Part shown: one piece after another, positions 10,742 to 22,341 of the stretch
Numbering within the stretch: the first letter of the stretch is position 1
Layout: every line of letters starts with the position of its first letter
NCBI GenBank assembly: GCA_018287875.1
Contig: JAGVVL010000002.1
Span: 6,448,001 to 6,512,000 of the forward strand
DNA from: Nigrospora sphaerica
Lineage: Eukaryota; Ascomycota; Sordariomycetes; Amphisphaeriales; Apiosporaceae
Length of the DNA stretch: 64,000 nucleotides
Direction: 5' to 3'
Made by a program: the position numbers and the translations under genes
The notes under the pieces: model-generated
Told to the model about the DNA's origin: nothing
Databases searched by the model: none
The model's input: the letters and a program-made list of their open reading frames with translations, nothing else

Positions 10742-12509
10742 ATGCGTGTTCCGCATCGGTCTGTGCCCACGGATGGGGAATTGGTGACGGGCTCAGCCTC
10801 CGCCATGGTGGCTTTGCAGTGTGATCTGCTCATACCGGGACGCGGAGAGCCCATTTCCGGGGGCGCTCTGGTGATTAAGGATGCCAAGATCGAATGGGTT
10901 GGCGAGTACCACACCTGTCCGGCCCAATTCCAGGGCTTGACCTTCCAGCACGTCCCCGTGCTCATGCCCGGGCTCTGGGATTGCCACGTCCACTTCGGAG
11001 GCCATGGGCTTGCCTTCCCAGCCATGGGTGACACAAAGTCACTCTTGCCGGGCGCTACCTCGCTGGCGGGCGCTGTCACTGTGGCCGACCTTCGTCGAAC
11101 GTTGGAAGCAGGCGTAACGAGCGTACGCGAGCTCAGTGGGGTGAGTTGCTCTTCCCGGGACAGAATCACGGCGCGGCGGCTTTGGCCTTACTGACCTGTT
11201 TTCTCAGTACGCGGGGTACTTGTGGCCCGGCATTAGGGACGGCTATCTACTCGGCCCCAACGTGTACTCTTCCTTGACCCTACTCTCAACTACTGGCGGC
11301 CACGGCGATGAGCATGAACTTCCGCTTTGCGCCGTCAAGGAGTTCTCCGAGGCTGGGGGTAACTACTATATATGCGACGGCGTGGACGAGTGCATCAAAG
11401 CCGTGAGAACCATGTGAGTGGCCTCGGGTCTTGTTTTCCGCGCTCCTGGTGTTGCTTCCTTCGGCATTCCCCGCTGCCTGGCTGAGACCGCTGACGTATA
11501 TTTACCCAGGGTACGCCGTGGAGCACGGTGCATCAAGGTCGCCTCTTCGGGCGGTGTCTTGAGTCTCAATGACGACCCCGAAGACAGGCAGTTCTCGGAC
11601 GAGGAGCTCAAAGCCCTCGTCGACGAGGCTGCCCGCTCAGGTCGCTCAGTTGCAGGTTAGTAATTCCCTGGGCTTCTCGCTACCCCTTTTTAGCACCACT
11701 CCACTGCGCCTACAACTCTCTCTGCTCTGACCGGAGAGACCTCGAAACATTATATGAAGACCGATTGGAGGCTGGTGCTGATCCAACCATTATATAGCCC
11801 ACGCCATTGGCAAAGCGGGCATCATGGCTGCCCTTCGGGCCGGTGTGAAGAGCATCGAACACGGCTGCTACCTGGACGAGGAGGTTGCTGCCATGATGAA
11901 GGAAAGAGGAGCCATCTTGGTGGCTACTCGTCATATCCAAGAAAGCCTCCTCCTTGATCACAGAGGGTTCCCCCCGCCCGTGGTAGACAAGATCGAGAAG
12001 CTTGTACCCCTGACCCGGAAGAACTATGATCTGGCCGTCAAGTGTGGTGTCAAGATCGCCCTTGGGACCGACATGTGGAATAGTAACCCGGCGCACCCCA
12101 TCTCCCACGGCAAGAACGCAATGGAGCTCACGTACGCCAGGGCTGCCGGGATGACAGCGCTGCAGGCCATCGAGGCCATGACTGCGACGCCACCGGAGGT
12201 CCTGGGCAAGCAGGCCCCCCAGAGTGGACAGTTGAAGGCCGGCTACGATGCCGACGTGATAGGTGTTGCGGGGAATCCCCTGGATGACCTATCCTATCTG
12301 ACAAACTCGAGCAATGTTACACACGTCGTAAGCATCTCTCCGTGTTTTCTGTTATCCCTTCTGACAGGCTTCCCACACAAATCTCGTCTCCCCCCTTTAC
12401 TCTTTTTGCACTTCCGCAATGGACAACCCGAACAACGGGCTGGAGAATGTACTAACTTCAAGCGTTGTAGTGGAAGGGTGGCAGGATATACAAGTCTCCG
12501 TTATCATAA
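10742..12509 (+). CDS. Metal-dependent amidohydrolase (imidazolonepropionase / Xaa-Pro dipeptidase-like)
   Basis: Predicted hydrolase of the amidohydrolase superfamily with a complete metal site. Five exons: 10742-11140, 11208-11413, 11510-11655, 11798-12327 and 12471-12509, giving about 439 residues; every intron has clear GT-AG ends. Metal and catalytic residues are visible: HVH at 82-84 (WDCHVHFGG), the lysine of CIKVASSGG that would be carboxylated, HAIGKAG, SIEHG, and the aspartate of LGTDMW. The last exon adds the usual short ending WKGGRIYKSPLS. No signal peptide is seen, so a cytosolic enzyme is likely. Fungal members include uncharacterised dipeptidase-like enzymes and the mycotoxin-cleaving ochratoxinase of Aspergillus niger; the substrate here cannot be told from the sequence. 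Confidence 0.88.
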
Positions 12510-15500
12510 TTGAAAAGAAGAGCTGGTACTGCAGAGTCCGGGGTCCGCAATGGCCCCATCCAAGACTTGAGGTCTCGCTCAGTCGTTATGCACAGTAAGC
12601 ACCAACGCAGGCCTTGACTAGGGTACCGCATTCGGGATCCCGTGTTACAAAACAAGCTGTAAATCCTGTTGTTCATTGAGTAGGGTCGTCGTCTCCATAT
12701 CCGCCTGTAATTCAATGTCGCTGTGCGGGGCGCCTTTCTCCCGTGCGAGCCTTTCCAGACAGGCCTTGGATGCCCAGAGAAGACATCTCGAGCACACGAC
12801 ATTGCTAGTTTCCGTGACGAGCACTGAAACATTAGGGACAGCCACTGCAGCCGTGGAAAGGCGGCGGGGCCTTGGACAAGGTTTCCGCTTCGCTACTGGA
12901 TGGTGCGCCGTGGCCAGCAATGGTTCCTTTCGTATGGCTCTCGTGGCTTGTGGATGAAAGGCATGCCATGTAAGCCTCCCCGCGGGATTGCCTTTCGGAG
13001 GGACATGAAGAACATGCTTCTGCCCACGGCCCAAACCAAAGGATGGCGGCGGAGGGGGCGACTGGTTATTGTTCAAAGTGCAGCTCTGCATGCCCCGTTC
13101 CGTGCCTCGGGCACGCGCATTCCCTGAAAGCCGGCTAGCGCCTATGCCGTATCTGACCACGACCCGAAGCCAGTAGTGTTATTCAAGAAGAGCAGCCTAC
13201 AGCGAGGTTTTGGTAATAAAATGCTGACAGACAGGGCGGCAATCTCACGTGTCCGGGTACCCTTGGGCGTCTCGCCATGTCAAAAGCACCTGGCCTTGCC
13301 CGGCCGAATGATGTCCATGGCAACAAGGCGCCGCCGGACGGGCGAGATGGCCGGCAGCGCAGGCATGAGGCCAGATAGCCGGCCATGGGTTCCTGGTTGA
13401 AGGACGGGGGAGCGGTATGGAGGGAAGGGACTAGGAGGCACATGACGGCCTCTGGGCAAAAGCAACGAGAGCTCTGGTGCCTGAAAGCAAGCGGCCGTGT
13501 AGACCGCCGCGCAAGTATGTGTGGTGGTGCCAAGCCATCCGTAGGCGGTGCTGCTTCATGTGTAACCGAGTTGCGGGCGTGCGGTCTCACTCAGGCGGCG
13601 GGATGAGTCGCGAAGCCTGTTTCGCTCACCACGTATTGCCAAGAGACGCCGGCTTAGATGATCAGGCGGAAGACGTGGTGGGCTCTCGCAATCACGGGTG
13701 GAGTGACTACCCGACAGCATCCATTCCGCATCCATCCATCCGCGTCCACAGTACATCCGCCCATGCCGGCATGACAGCCAGCCCAGCCCGCACAAGCCAC
13801 GAACGAATGGCTACCCGACTTCGGTCCTCCAGGTTCGAGCCTAGCCCAGTCGTGTACATTCGAGTACTTAGAGGGGGCCTGCGGCGGGCAACAGCTGTGC
13901 CGGCGACGGCTCGAACAGGCACACATGCCCTTTGCGACCATCCACGGTGTAGCATAGGAGGCCGGCAGGTGGGGGGGAGAGACGGGACCGGGTCAGTGCA
14001 GGCTCCGTGGTGCTACGGGCACGCCACGCGTCTCTGTAGGGGGCTCGGAAGCGTAATAGAGGAAGTCAGGGCATCCCGTAACAGCAAACATGGAATGTAC
14101 GTGGACGGGGTCCTGCGTAGTAGGTAGGTAATCCGCTCAATCCCGGCTTGGGCTCGCATCGCTCGGAGTTGGAGAACCCTGCTGCATTGTGCGTTGGGGT
14201 TGGGGCGGAGGAAAGTGGTCGCGCGTACACTGTCTAGGTAGCGTGGAGCGCTCCGGCTCACTTCCCAGGGGAAAGAAGGGCAGGGAGACAGGGAGGCAGG
14301 AGAGAAGGAGAGAGAAAGAGGCCCTTATCGTCCCTCGAACCACATACGATCAGTCTTTCTTGGACTCCATGTCGTACATAAAAATGGCACGTTGGGATTG
14401 TGTATATGGCCGGCCGACGGTGCTAGAGACGGCGAGTCACCCCAGCGACGTGCATGAACATCATGGACGCACGCCTACCTAATAAGAGATTGCACCCCGT
14501 GGCAGCCCGGCCTAAAGATGGGCCTGGCATTCATAACATCCCATTATTCCATCGTACATAGCCTGTTAAACTCTCTTACCGACATCCGGTCTTACCTAAG
14601 GCTATAATAATTCCACTCTTTTAAACAAGTACCTGGTCTCGTTAGTTAGGTACTTGCGGTGGTCGGGATTAGTAAGGCATGCTGCTTCCCTCCTTGGCAC
14701 CGACAACCACTTAACTTCGTAGAACCGGGGGCAGGGGGCCCGCCAGGCAACAAGGGGGGGATTTGGGTAAAAAGGGATTTCGACCCGTTTCACACACCGA
14801 GCTGGAAGGCTGACGAGGCGTGGCAGGCGTGGCACGCTGGGGACGGGACTTGGTGATACGACTTACGGGGTAGTGAATAGCATCTTGATGCGGGCAGCCC
14901 CAGCAGAGGCCGTGTACGCGAAACCCACAGAGGCAATGGCGGGCTGGCGTCTGTGGCCGGATTGGCGACAGCATCAACACCCATCGCCCCCAAGCAGAAG
15001 AAGACACTCCCAGTCTTGGCCAATCATCCGTCGTCTCGCCCGACCAGGAGCCACAACTTGTCCGTCCGTAAGAGGAGGGAGGCATGTACTACAAACCAAG
15101 CATGCCGTACACCAGCAGGGAGTCGTACCTCTGCTGACAAAAACACGACTGGTCTTCACTAAGAGGAGGCAGCTTGAATGCCACCAAGCTGCAGCTGCAG
15201 CGAATTACGTGATCCAATTCTTTGCTAGTGTGTCGCGGCCGTGCGCTACCATGCTGGGGGCTTGCCATGCTGCCATCCACCCTGGACAACTTCCACCCAG
15301 CTCATGGATAGAATAGGGAAGTATTGGAGGGAAGGGTGTAGGCACGTTGAGACGGCCAAGTACATAATGTGTGCTATCGACCGGAGAAACATCCGGTTCG
15401 AGCAGAAACATAAACCCCCGGCCCAAGGTAAGAAGACGAGGATCTCTCCCTCCCTACGGTGTTCTCTTTCTCTCCAGGTGGTGAGCATGGTATGCACCCG

Positions 15501-16586
15501 TAGGTACCTCCATAATGGCGCTAGGTCATCCACGTCGAATCGGTCCAGTCACTACGGTGTTCCGCGCTCTTCCCACATGGGTACCGTAAAGAGGCAGGCG
15601 AGGGTTCCATCTCGTCCCGTTCATGTACGGAGTACCCAAGTAAGAGGTACCTACCGCAAACCATTGGTACCCATCCTACCTGCCTACCTAAGTATGTATA
15701 TTCAGAACCTTCAGTGGTGAAAGTGCAGGCGCAAACGGTCGGTCCGTTTGCGCGTCGCTTTCCATTTTCTCCCTGCCCCTGCTCGACAGCCGAGGGTAAA
15801 GAAGAAAGGGCCTTGCAAGCACTGTCTTCCCACTACTGCTGTACACTTTTTTCCTCCATCCGCCGCCACGTACACTCTTTCGCGACTGACCTCTCCCTCA
15901 CGTTGTCCTGTCCACCAGTCAGCTCTGGAGCGCTGAGGCAATCACCGTCCTCCGTCTCGACAAACCGATCAATCAGGCGGGGCGGCCCTGGTACTGCGGC
16001 ACGACACTGCCATTTAACGGACACGGTGCGCCTTGTCCACTTGCCCGCCGCCTCGGCGCCTCTGGCTGAATAATTCGCCTGATTACGAAACCAACAACAA
16101 AAAAGGCCGCTTGTCTCGCTCCGGGTCGTGGGGCGCGACATCTCCGGCCTGTCATTGGGTCAGCCCCCAGACCTCGGGTGGGCTGGGCTCATCTTCGCCT
16201 TCGGACACCCTCTCTCGTCCTAGCGGCCTTGTCCATCCCAGCTAGACTCGCTCTGCCTACGACAGTGGTGTGGTGGTGTGGTTTTGTGTAGTCCCCCCCA
16301 AGCCACCATCGTACGCACGCACGCGCCCACACACGCGCCCACGCACGCGCCCACGCACGCCTGTCCAGTCCGCCTTTCGGTACCTTGACTCTTGTCCGCT
16401 CACCCACGGCATTCCAGGAACCGCAGCATCCAGATCTGGCCCGTCGATCCTCCGCGCGGTCATACAAGCAGCCGACTGTCTGGCTCTGCTGCTGCCGTCT
16501 CCGTCGTCCCGATCTTTCTGCTCAAGATATTCCTCCCTGACTGCCAGCCCAGTCGGTCCCGCGCTCCTCGTATTTCTCAACCAACC
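12510..16586. other. 4.1 kb spacer upstream of the kapC-like gene
   Basis: No supportable gene, although open frames up to about 216 codons occur. The stretch carries many TAGGTA/TACCTA motifs (for example near 14,120, 14,645, 15,505, 15,645 and 15,680) and pyrimidine-rich runs. It also holds the 12-bp tandem repeat at 16,321-16,356. It probably contains a long kapC 5' leader and promoter. Confidence 0.5.
16321..16356 (+). repeat. 12-bp minisatellite, three units, before kapC
   Basis: Three head-to-tail units of ACGCGCCCAC followed by AC or GC, with a partial fourth unit. It lies about 230 bases before the kapC start codon, probably in the 5' leader. Confidence 0.8.
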
Positions 16587-18944
16587 ATGGACTTTACCTC
16601 GCCTCCTGCCGCGTCCACGGCGGCCCCAAAGGTTAGCAATCACTATTTCGTAATCACCCTCATAGCCTGACACGCCCTACACTTCACTACCCGTCTACAA
16701 ACCGACCACGCCCTCCCACCTGCTATCCCTACCCGCGCGTTGCCATCCCTTGGAGGGGGGTTGCGGGCGGCCATCCAGCCCTGTCAACCCTCCCCCGGCT
16801 CACTCGCGCGTCCGTGGTTGTCATGCCACCTTGGACGAGGAGCCTACGACACACGGCGGTTGCATTACTTACCTCCTTGTACGACGTTGGTCCTTTTAGG
16901 TTCCCATCCCGTCTACACGATCCGCCACGGTTTTCCCTCTGCCGTGATCACCTCTCACCATCAAACTGTAAGAAAGGCATGCTGACTCATAATCGAACAA
17001 CGCAGGACAACCCAAGCTTCAGTGGTAAGTGTCGCGTTATCTCTCCGTTGTTCTCTTGCGCGCCTCTACACGCAGACATGCTACAGTTCCTGGGTACCGT
17101 GCCGTACGTGACGGCTGGCCCAGGCTGCCATTCATGGTACTGCCGGGCCTCTTACACGACGTATCCGCGTGCTGCCCGCCCATGACCGACCGCCGGCAAA
17201 CGCCCTCTCTTTTCTCCTCCTTCTACGCCTGCCCCCCTCCCGCTTCGGGTCTCGCTGACTCTTCCCTGCACCCCTTCCCCCTGCCCTGACCGTTTGATCG
17301 CCTTCCTTTCAGAGCCCACAGGGATATGTAATCGCACGTCAAGCAGCCTGGAGCTGCTACATACTTTCGACGGCTCCGGACTTGGGCTGGGTACACGCCG
17401 GGCCAAAGCACACACGCATTCATACCCTCGGCCCATTCGCCTGCTTATCCATCCACTGCCTGTCGCTACATTACCAAATACCCGCTCCCTACTACCCAGA
17501 CCCGCCGGCCCTATTTGGTCATACATATCCATCCCGGCCCACTGCTTCCTCCAGTCTCGCGTGCTTGCTCGTTCTTTATAAACCTCCCCCGCTGTGCCGG
17601 CCCTCCGTGACGACCCAGACATTGCGCATCCGCCCGGCACAGCTGACCTTGGATGCAGAAGATACGGATTTGCGAGCAAAGCTTGCTCACCAGGCGACGA
17701 ATCTTCTGAAGCAGACAAACCCGGTCTCTACTGGCGAGCCCAGGAATCCTCAGCCGTCCTCGCCATCCCATGGACACGCCCAAAGCAGCCTGAACCCCCA
17801 GTCACAGATCCATCCTCATTTGAGAGCAGCTGGCAGTGCTGCGACCCCCCCGGAAATAATGGCCTCGAACTTTCGGCCAACCTCTCCGCACTCGGGCGCC
17901 TTACCTTCAGCATCATCCGCCATGGCCGTACATGGACTTTTAGATCCCGACCCCGATGATTCCACTGCGGACGGACGAAAAGCCAAGCGGGAGCTGTCGC
18001 AGTCAAAACGTGCTGCCCAAAATAGAGCTGCTCAGGTGAGCTGCTTTCTTTGTCTCTTTTTTTCCCTCTCGAGCTCTATAGCTTCATCTCCACGAGATGC
18101 ACACGGCGGACAGGAGACTTGGCTCCCGTGAGGTAGAGTTCAAGCAAAAATGGCCGTTTGCTGTCTACCCTAAGCAAGCAGGGGCCGGTCTGCCTGACCC
18201 AATTTCCGGAACTGTGCCAGTCTTCGTGCCTACCGTCTGGCGTTGAGTGTGCCTGTGGGCTACTACAAGCGCGACGAAAGGTAGCATGAAGAGGCAGCAC
18301 CCCATGATGTGCCTGGGTGCTAAGTTTATGGTGCACTTGCTGTCATCAATAACATTGCTCTTCTTTCTTTCTGCGGGCATCCGGACTGACTGAAATTTTA
18401 GCGAGCTTTCCGGCAGAGAAAGGAGCACTACATCAAGAAACTGGAGCAGCAGGTGCGCGAGTATATCGATATGGAGCGCAACTACAAGGCGCTCCAGAAC
18501 GAAAACTACGCGCTCAGCGAATATGTTATCCAACTCCAGTCACGCATGATGGACAACCAAGTCGAGATACCTCAGCCGCCGCCGGGTCTCAACATCAGCC
18601 CCCCAGCGCCCGGCGCTCCACGACCTGCACCGCCAAGCGTTAATGTGCCGGCGCCGGCACCGGTGCCGGGTCCTGCACCTTTCCCTATTTCTGCACATGC
18701 ACCGGAGTCCGCGCCTGCCCCTTCTGCACCTTTGCCAAATTCAGGTTCTGCGGGCTCGTTGGCAGATGTCGCGGCAGCCGTTGCTGGGCTGCGGGCCCGA
18801 GAGCCTGGAAGGGAGGCTGCGCCGGAGGGTGCTTATGCTTCACGCGTCAAGCCCGAAACGAGCGAGGAGCGGAGTGATGATGAGCTCCAGAGGCAGTTAC
18901 AGCGCGATACACCCATGGCGTCGTCGTCATCTCTGCGAGTTTAG
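16587..18944 (+). CDS. kapC: bZIP transcription factor, KapC-like
   Basis: Nuclear bZIP regulator resembling Aspergillus KapC (Yap/AP-1-like). Proposed exons are 16587-16631, 17006-17024 (19 bases), 17659-18035 and 18402-18944, giving about 327 residues in one frame. The bZIP is split by intron 3: KRAAQNRAAQ ends exon 3 and RAFRQRKEHYIKKLEQQV opens exon 4, followed by leucine-zipper heptads up to about IQLQSRMMD. After it come a Pro/Ala-rich linker and a tail with DVAAAVAGL and ELQRQLQ, which match the KapC pattern. The two 5' introns (374 and 634 bases) are inferred from consensus sites: GTTAGC, GTAAGT, and a CTGAC branch just before GGATGCAG. The frame of exon 3 is also open further upstream, but without an ATG. 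The bZIP part is sure, the 5' exons less so. Confidence 0.85.
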
Positions 18945-19553
18945 GAGACGACTTCGACAGAGGATGTGGAGAGAAACTCGGGAGACGACGCCCAGAGCAA
19001 CTCTGGAGACAGCGTCGAGAGGAACCCACCCTTGTTCCCATTATTATAGGCGAACGCACCATGGGAGGCGAACCTGCTATGGTGGACGAATCTGCCATGA
19101 GGGACGTGGACGCGGCTGAGGCCATGCTCAGTGACTATCTCGGCGGGCGTTGGCGACTTGCAGCATTTTAATGAAACGTCGCTGTTGGCCATCGTTACTA
19201 CTTCTAATTGTTTTGGCTTGGGTTTGCTGGCGTTTAGGGGAAGATATTACGGCGTTATGGCACAATGCTGGCAAGGTGGCGGTGGCGCTCTCCTCAGTTG
19301 TTCTCACCGCACTCTTGAAAGTGCGAGCGTAAGAGCTGCGACATACAATTAAACGATATGCTTATGTAGCCATTCGTGAACGAACTCGGCAGTGACGGTT
19401 CTAATCTCGGAAAGATGTGTGACCAGTGGATTGGCCAGAACCAACAAGTCTGAGGATCTAGTCAGAATGTGCCACGGTAACGAGCCGGTCGTATAGTTAT
19501 GCCATCCGAGAGCGCACAGTCCAGACGCAGTCGGGAGACTTGTCCCGGTGCCC
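18945..19553. other. Convergent spacer of kapC and arp5
   Basis: Probably two 3' untranslated regions. It holds a 53-codon frame at 19171-19332 with one hydrophobic stretch (SLLLLIVLAWVCW), which I do not accept as a gene. The kapC frame also stays open for 34 codons after its TAG. Confidence 0.5.
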
Positions 19554-22341
19554 TTACTGATATGAATTTCCCAGCTCGTGCTCCTTCGGAAAGCATAAGG
19601 GTCAGCAACCTTCTTTTGTGGGTGGGAAATAAGGAGCAGTGATGTTGTGTGTTGGAGCAGTCGCCCCCATGTTTGTTTGTTACTCCTCCCCGTTCGACTC
19701 TCGGCGCCGCGAGTGGGCGAGAATCACACCCAAGGAAGGCCATGGAATAGTCTGCGCGCGCAGCCACATGCCTAATCTAAAGCCCGCTAGCAAAGCGCCA
19801 CTCCCTGCCTGCCTTGCTCATGGGCCTCGCCAGAGAGGAGTGTATCGCTGCTGACGAGGAGCAAACAAGGGAGACTAGGACGCGTGGCGCGTGATAGGAC
19901 TTGTGGGGCGCATAGAAAAGGGCCGCTCGACTATGGAAACAGAGGGGACGGAGGAAAAGAGAGACGAGGACCAGCCCACGTACCTTGATGTAGTCACCGC
20001 CCTTCTCCAGCCACTCGGCGCGTGTCACCGTGGCCGCCTTGTACCCGGCCGTGCCCACCCAGCTTGCGGCGCCTTTCCAGGCATCCAGGACTGCGTCGTT
20101 GGCTCGGCGGATGGCCAGCGGGCTGCCGGCAGGCAGCAAGGCCGTAAGGCCTTGGCGAAGACGGTCGTCGAAGTTCTCAAACAGCGTGTTGCCGCCCGTC
20201 AGGAATATGTCGCGGAGGAAATCATCACGGTTGATGGTCGGGATGCCCACCAAGCGCTGTGTGAGTATGTCACCCGCAATCTCGACGAGACCAGCCTGGT
20301 CCACGCCCGCTATTGAGGGCTGGAATGTGACCTCGGGTACACGAATGCGCTCGACGTTAAGGTGAATCTGGTTAATCTCTGACTGGGCGCCACCATCAAA
20401 TGGACGCGGACCGCGTTGGAAGGCGTGCAGGAGAGACCGGCTCCAGTCCGATTGGGCCTCATACGTGTCGTCGTGCGTGAATGTCGCGTCGTAGCGAAGA
20501 AGATCCTCTTCCAGAGCCTTGACGTTGCTCACGAGATCCTCCTCGCCCTCCTCGTCGTCACTGGCATTTTCGCCCACCGCAATCTGTCGGTACACGCCCC
20601 AGTCGTCGTCATTGGCACCGAAATCGTCATCATCTCCACCGCGGCGCCTCTTGGCCCGGGGGCCGTCCGATGCTAGATTCGCGATCGACTTCATGCGGAT
20701 TTGAGAGGCCAGAGACTTGCGGTTGCCCAGGTCCGCCTTGAGCCGGTCACGTTCCTTGATGCGCTGCATGGCCTGGTTGCGCAGGTTGCGCTTCTCCTCC
20801 AGCCAGCCCTCGAGGTCATTCTCGCGGCGTTCCTGGTCGAGCCGCTCGGCCTCGGCGATTCGTGCTTTTTCTGCTTCCTTCTCGGCCTTGGCCCGAGCGC
20901 GCGCGTCGTGGTTGGATTTGAGCAGCCGCTGGTGTCGTTTCTGCTTCAGGCCCGCTTCGTCGAGTTGGTCGTCCGGGACATCGAGAAGGTCGAATGACGG
21001 AGCTTCCTGCTCTTCTTCGGGGTCGCCTCCGACGTCCTTGGTACGGGCACGCTTTATCGACTTGTCAAGGTCTCGGATAACGCGCTCGAGATGCGCCTCG
21101 TCTTTCATGTCCTCGGCATCCAGGAGGCGTTTCGTGTCCTTCTTGTTCGAGTCGGCTATCCTCTCCTGTAGCTTCTTAAAGTACTCGAGCTCCTGTTCTT
21201 TGCGCATCAGCTTCTCGAGGCGCATCTTGGCAGCCTGCTCTTGCAACCGGCGGCCGCTCTCCCTTTTGCGCTCGGCAATCCGAGCCAGCTCCTCCTCGCT
21301 CTTCTGAACAACAATCTCCTCGGTATAGGGATATTGGATCACAACGTCTCGGTCCTCCAGCCCGGTCCAGTCCAGGTAGGAGCGGAGCTCGTCATCGTAG
21401 GCCTTGGACACATAGCAATGGTCTCGCAGCATGTTCTCAGCCTGCGAAATGTTGAGCTTGCCGGGGAATGTTGGGTATTTCAGACGGATAAGTTTCAGGA
21501 GGTATTCGGCCGCGTGCCATCCGCCCCAGTTGAGACGTATGGCCTGGTTCAGTATGGCTTTGGAGTCGTATACGGGTATGACGTGGGTTGTACTGTAGGA
21601 AGACGACACGACCAGCCCCGTGCTGCCTTTGTTGTGTCGATACGAAAATAGGGAATCGACGCCGGTGGCCAAGGACGGTGCCCCGTAGGCCTCGAAGATG
21701 ATCTCGTTCATGGCTTGAGGCGCGAGGGTTAGCATGTACGACGGAGAGGGGGGGTTGGGTAGGCGCAGGGCTTACATTTCCGAGCGTAAGGCAGATTTGC
21801 TACCGTCTCGGTCATGACAATGGGCATGTCTATGGCGCCGTCGGCGTCGTTCATGCCTAGTTTGAGGAAGGTCCAGTCGAGGACGTGCTCCATGACATCC
21901 CAGTTGGTGACGATGCCAGAGCCCGGCTCGAAAGCGTTGCGAATATGGCCTCGTGCGGTGGTGTCTGCGTAGCAGTCGATACCGGCAAAGGAATACGTTT
22001 TGCCCAGCTTGCGATCCCGGTATTTGGCCATAATGGGGGGGATGCAGAACCGCGGCTGCTCCTCGAAGGACCATCCTGCTCGGACGTTGAAGGAGCCTGC
22101 GTGTGGAAGAGTCAGCCAGTTCCGGTCGGCGCAGACGGGGTTGAGAGGACACACCGTTGTCGATAACAATTGCGGCACTGCCTGAGGGTTTCTCCAACGC
22201 CTTCTCACGACCGTCGGGCTGTGGCGGCGTATGTTTTTCGAAGCGTGTTTCCTTCACGGGGAAGATGCGTGCCGGCGGATACGTCTTTTCGGCGCGCGCC
22301 CCGATAGGCGCCGCCGGGGGCTCGGTAGCAGAGGGAGCCAT
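19554..22341 (-). CDS. arp5: Actin-related protein Arp5, INO80 complex
   Basis: Nuclear actin-related protein that with Ies6 couples ATP hydrolysis to nucleosome sliding in the INO80 remodeller. Four exons: 22341-22155, 22096-21776, 21713-19984 and 19583-19554, summing to 756 codons with stop and one continuous frame. Recognisable parts are VIDNGSFNVRAGW (phosphate loop), the actin-fold segment PIVMTETVANLPYARK, and NEIIFEAYGAPSL. A long charged coiled-coil insert of Glu/Lys/Arg-rich sequence follows, then FLTGGNTLFENFDDRL and the C-terminal YIK joined to EHELGNSYQ. The last exon is only 30 bases and lies past a 400-base intron; without it the frame runs on into unrelated sequence. The acidic patch DDDDFGANDDDW and the lysine/arginine run before it sit inside the insert. 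The ies6 gene is 2.1 kb upstream in the opposite direction. Confidence 0.94.

Noticed and set aside
13850..13860. GGTTCGAGCC, like a tRNA B box
   Set aside because: The flanking bases do not form a T stem and no A box or acceptor stem is found at the right distance.
13477..14127. 216-codon open frame on the + strand
   Set aside because: No domain, odd composition rich in Arg, Cys and His, no intron signals; long chance frames are expected in GC-rich spacers.
18945..19046. kapC frame continuing 34 codons past its TAG
   Set aside because: The tail ELQRQLQ followed by a short end already fits KapC; no readthrough signal is evident, so this is taken as 3' untranslated sequence.
20717..21307. 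196-codon frame on the + strand inside arp5
   Set aside because: Shadow of the arp5 coding strand; Ser/Arg-rich composition is the complement of its coiled-coil insert.
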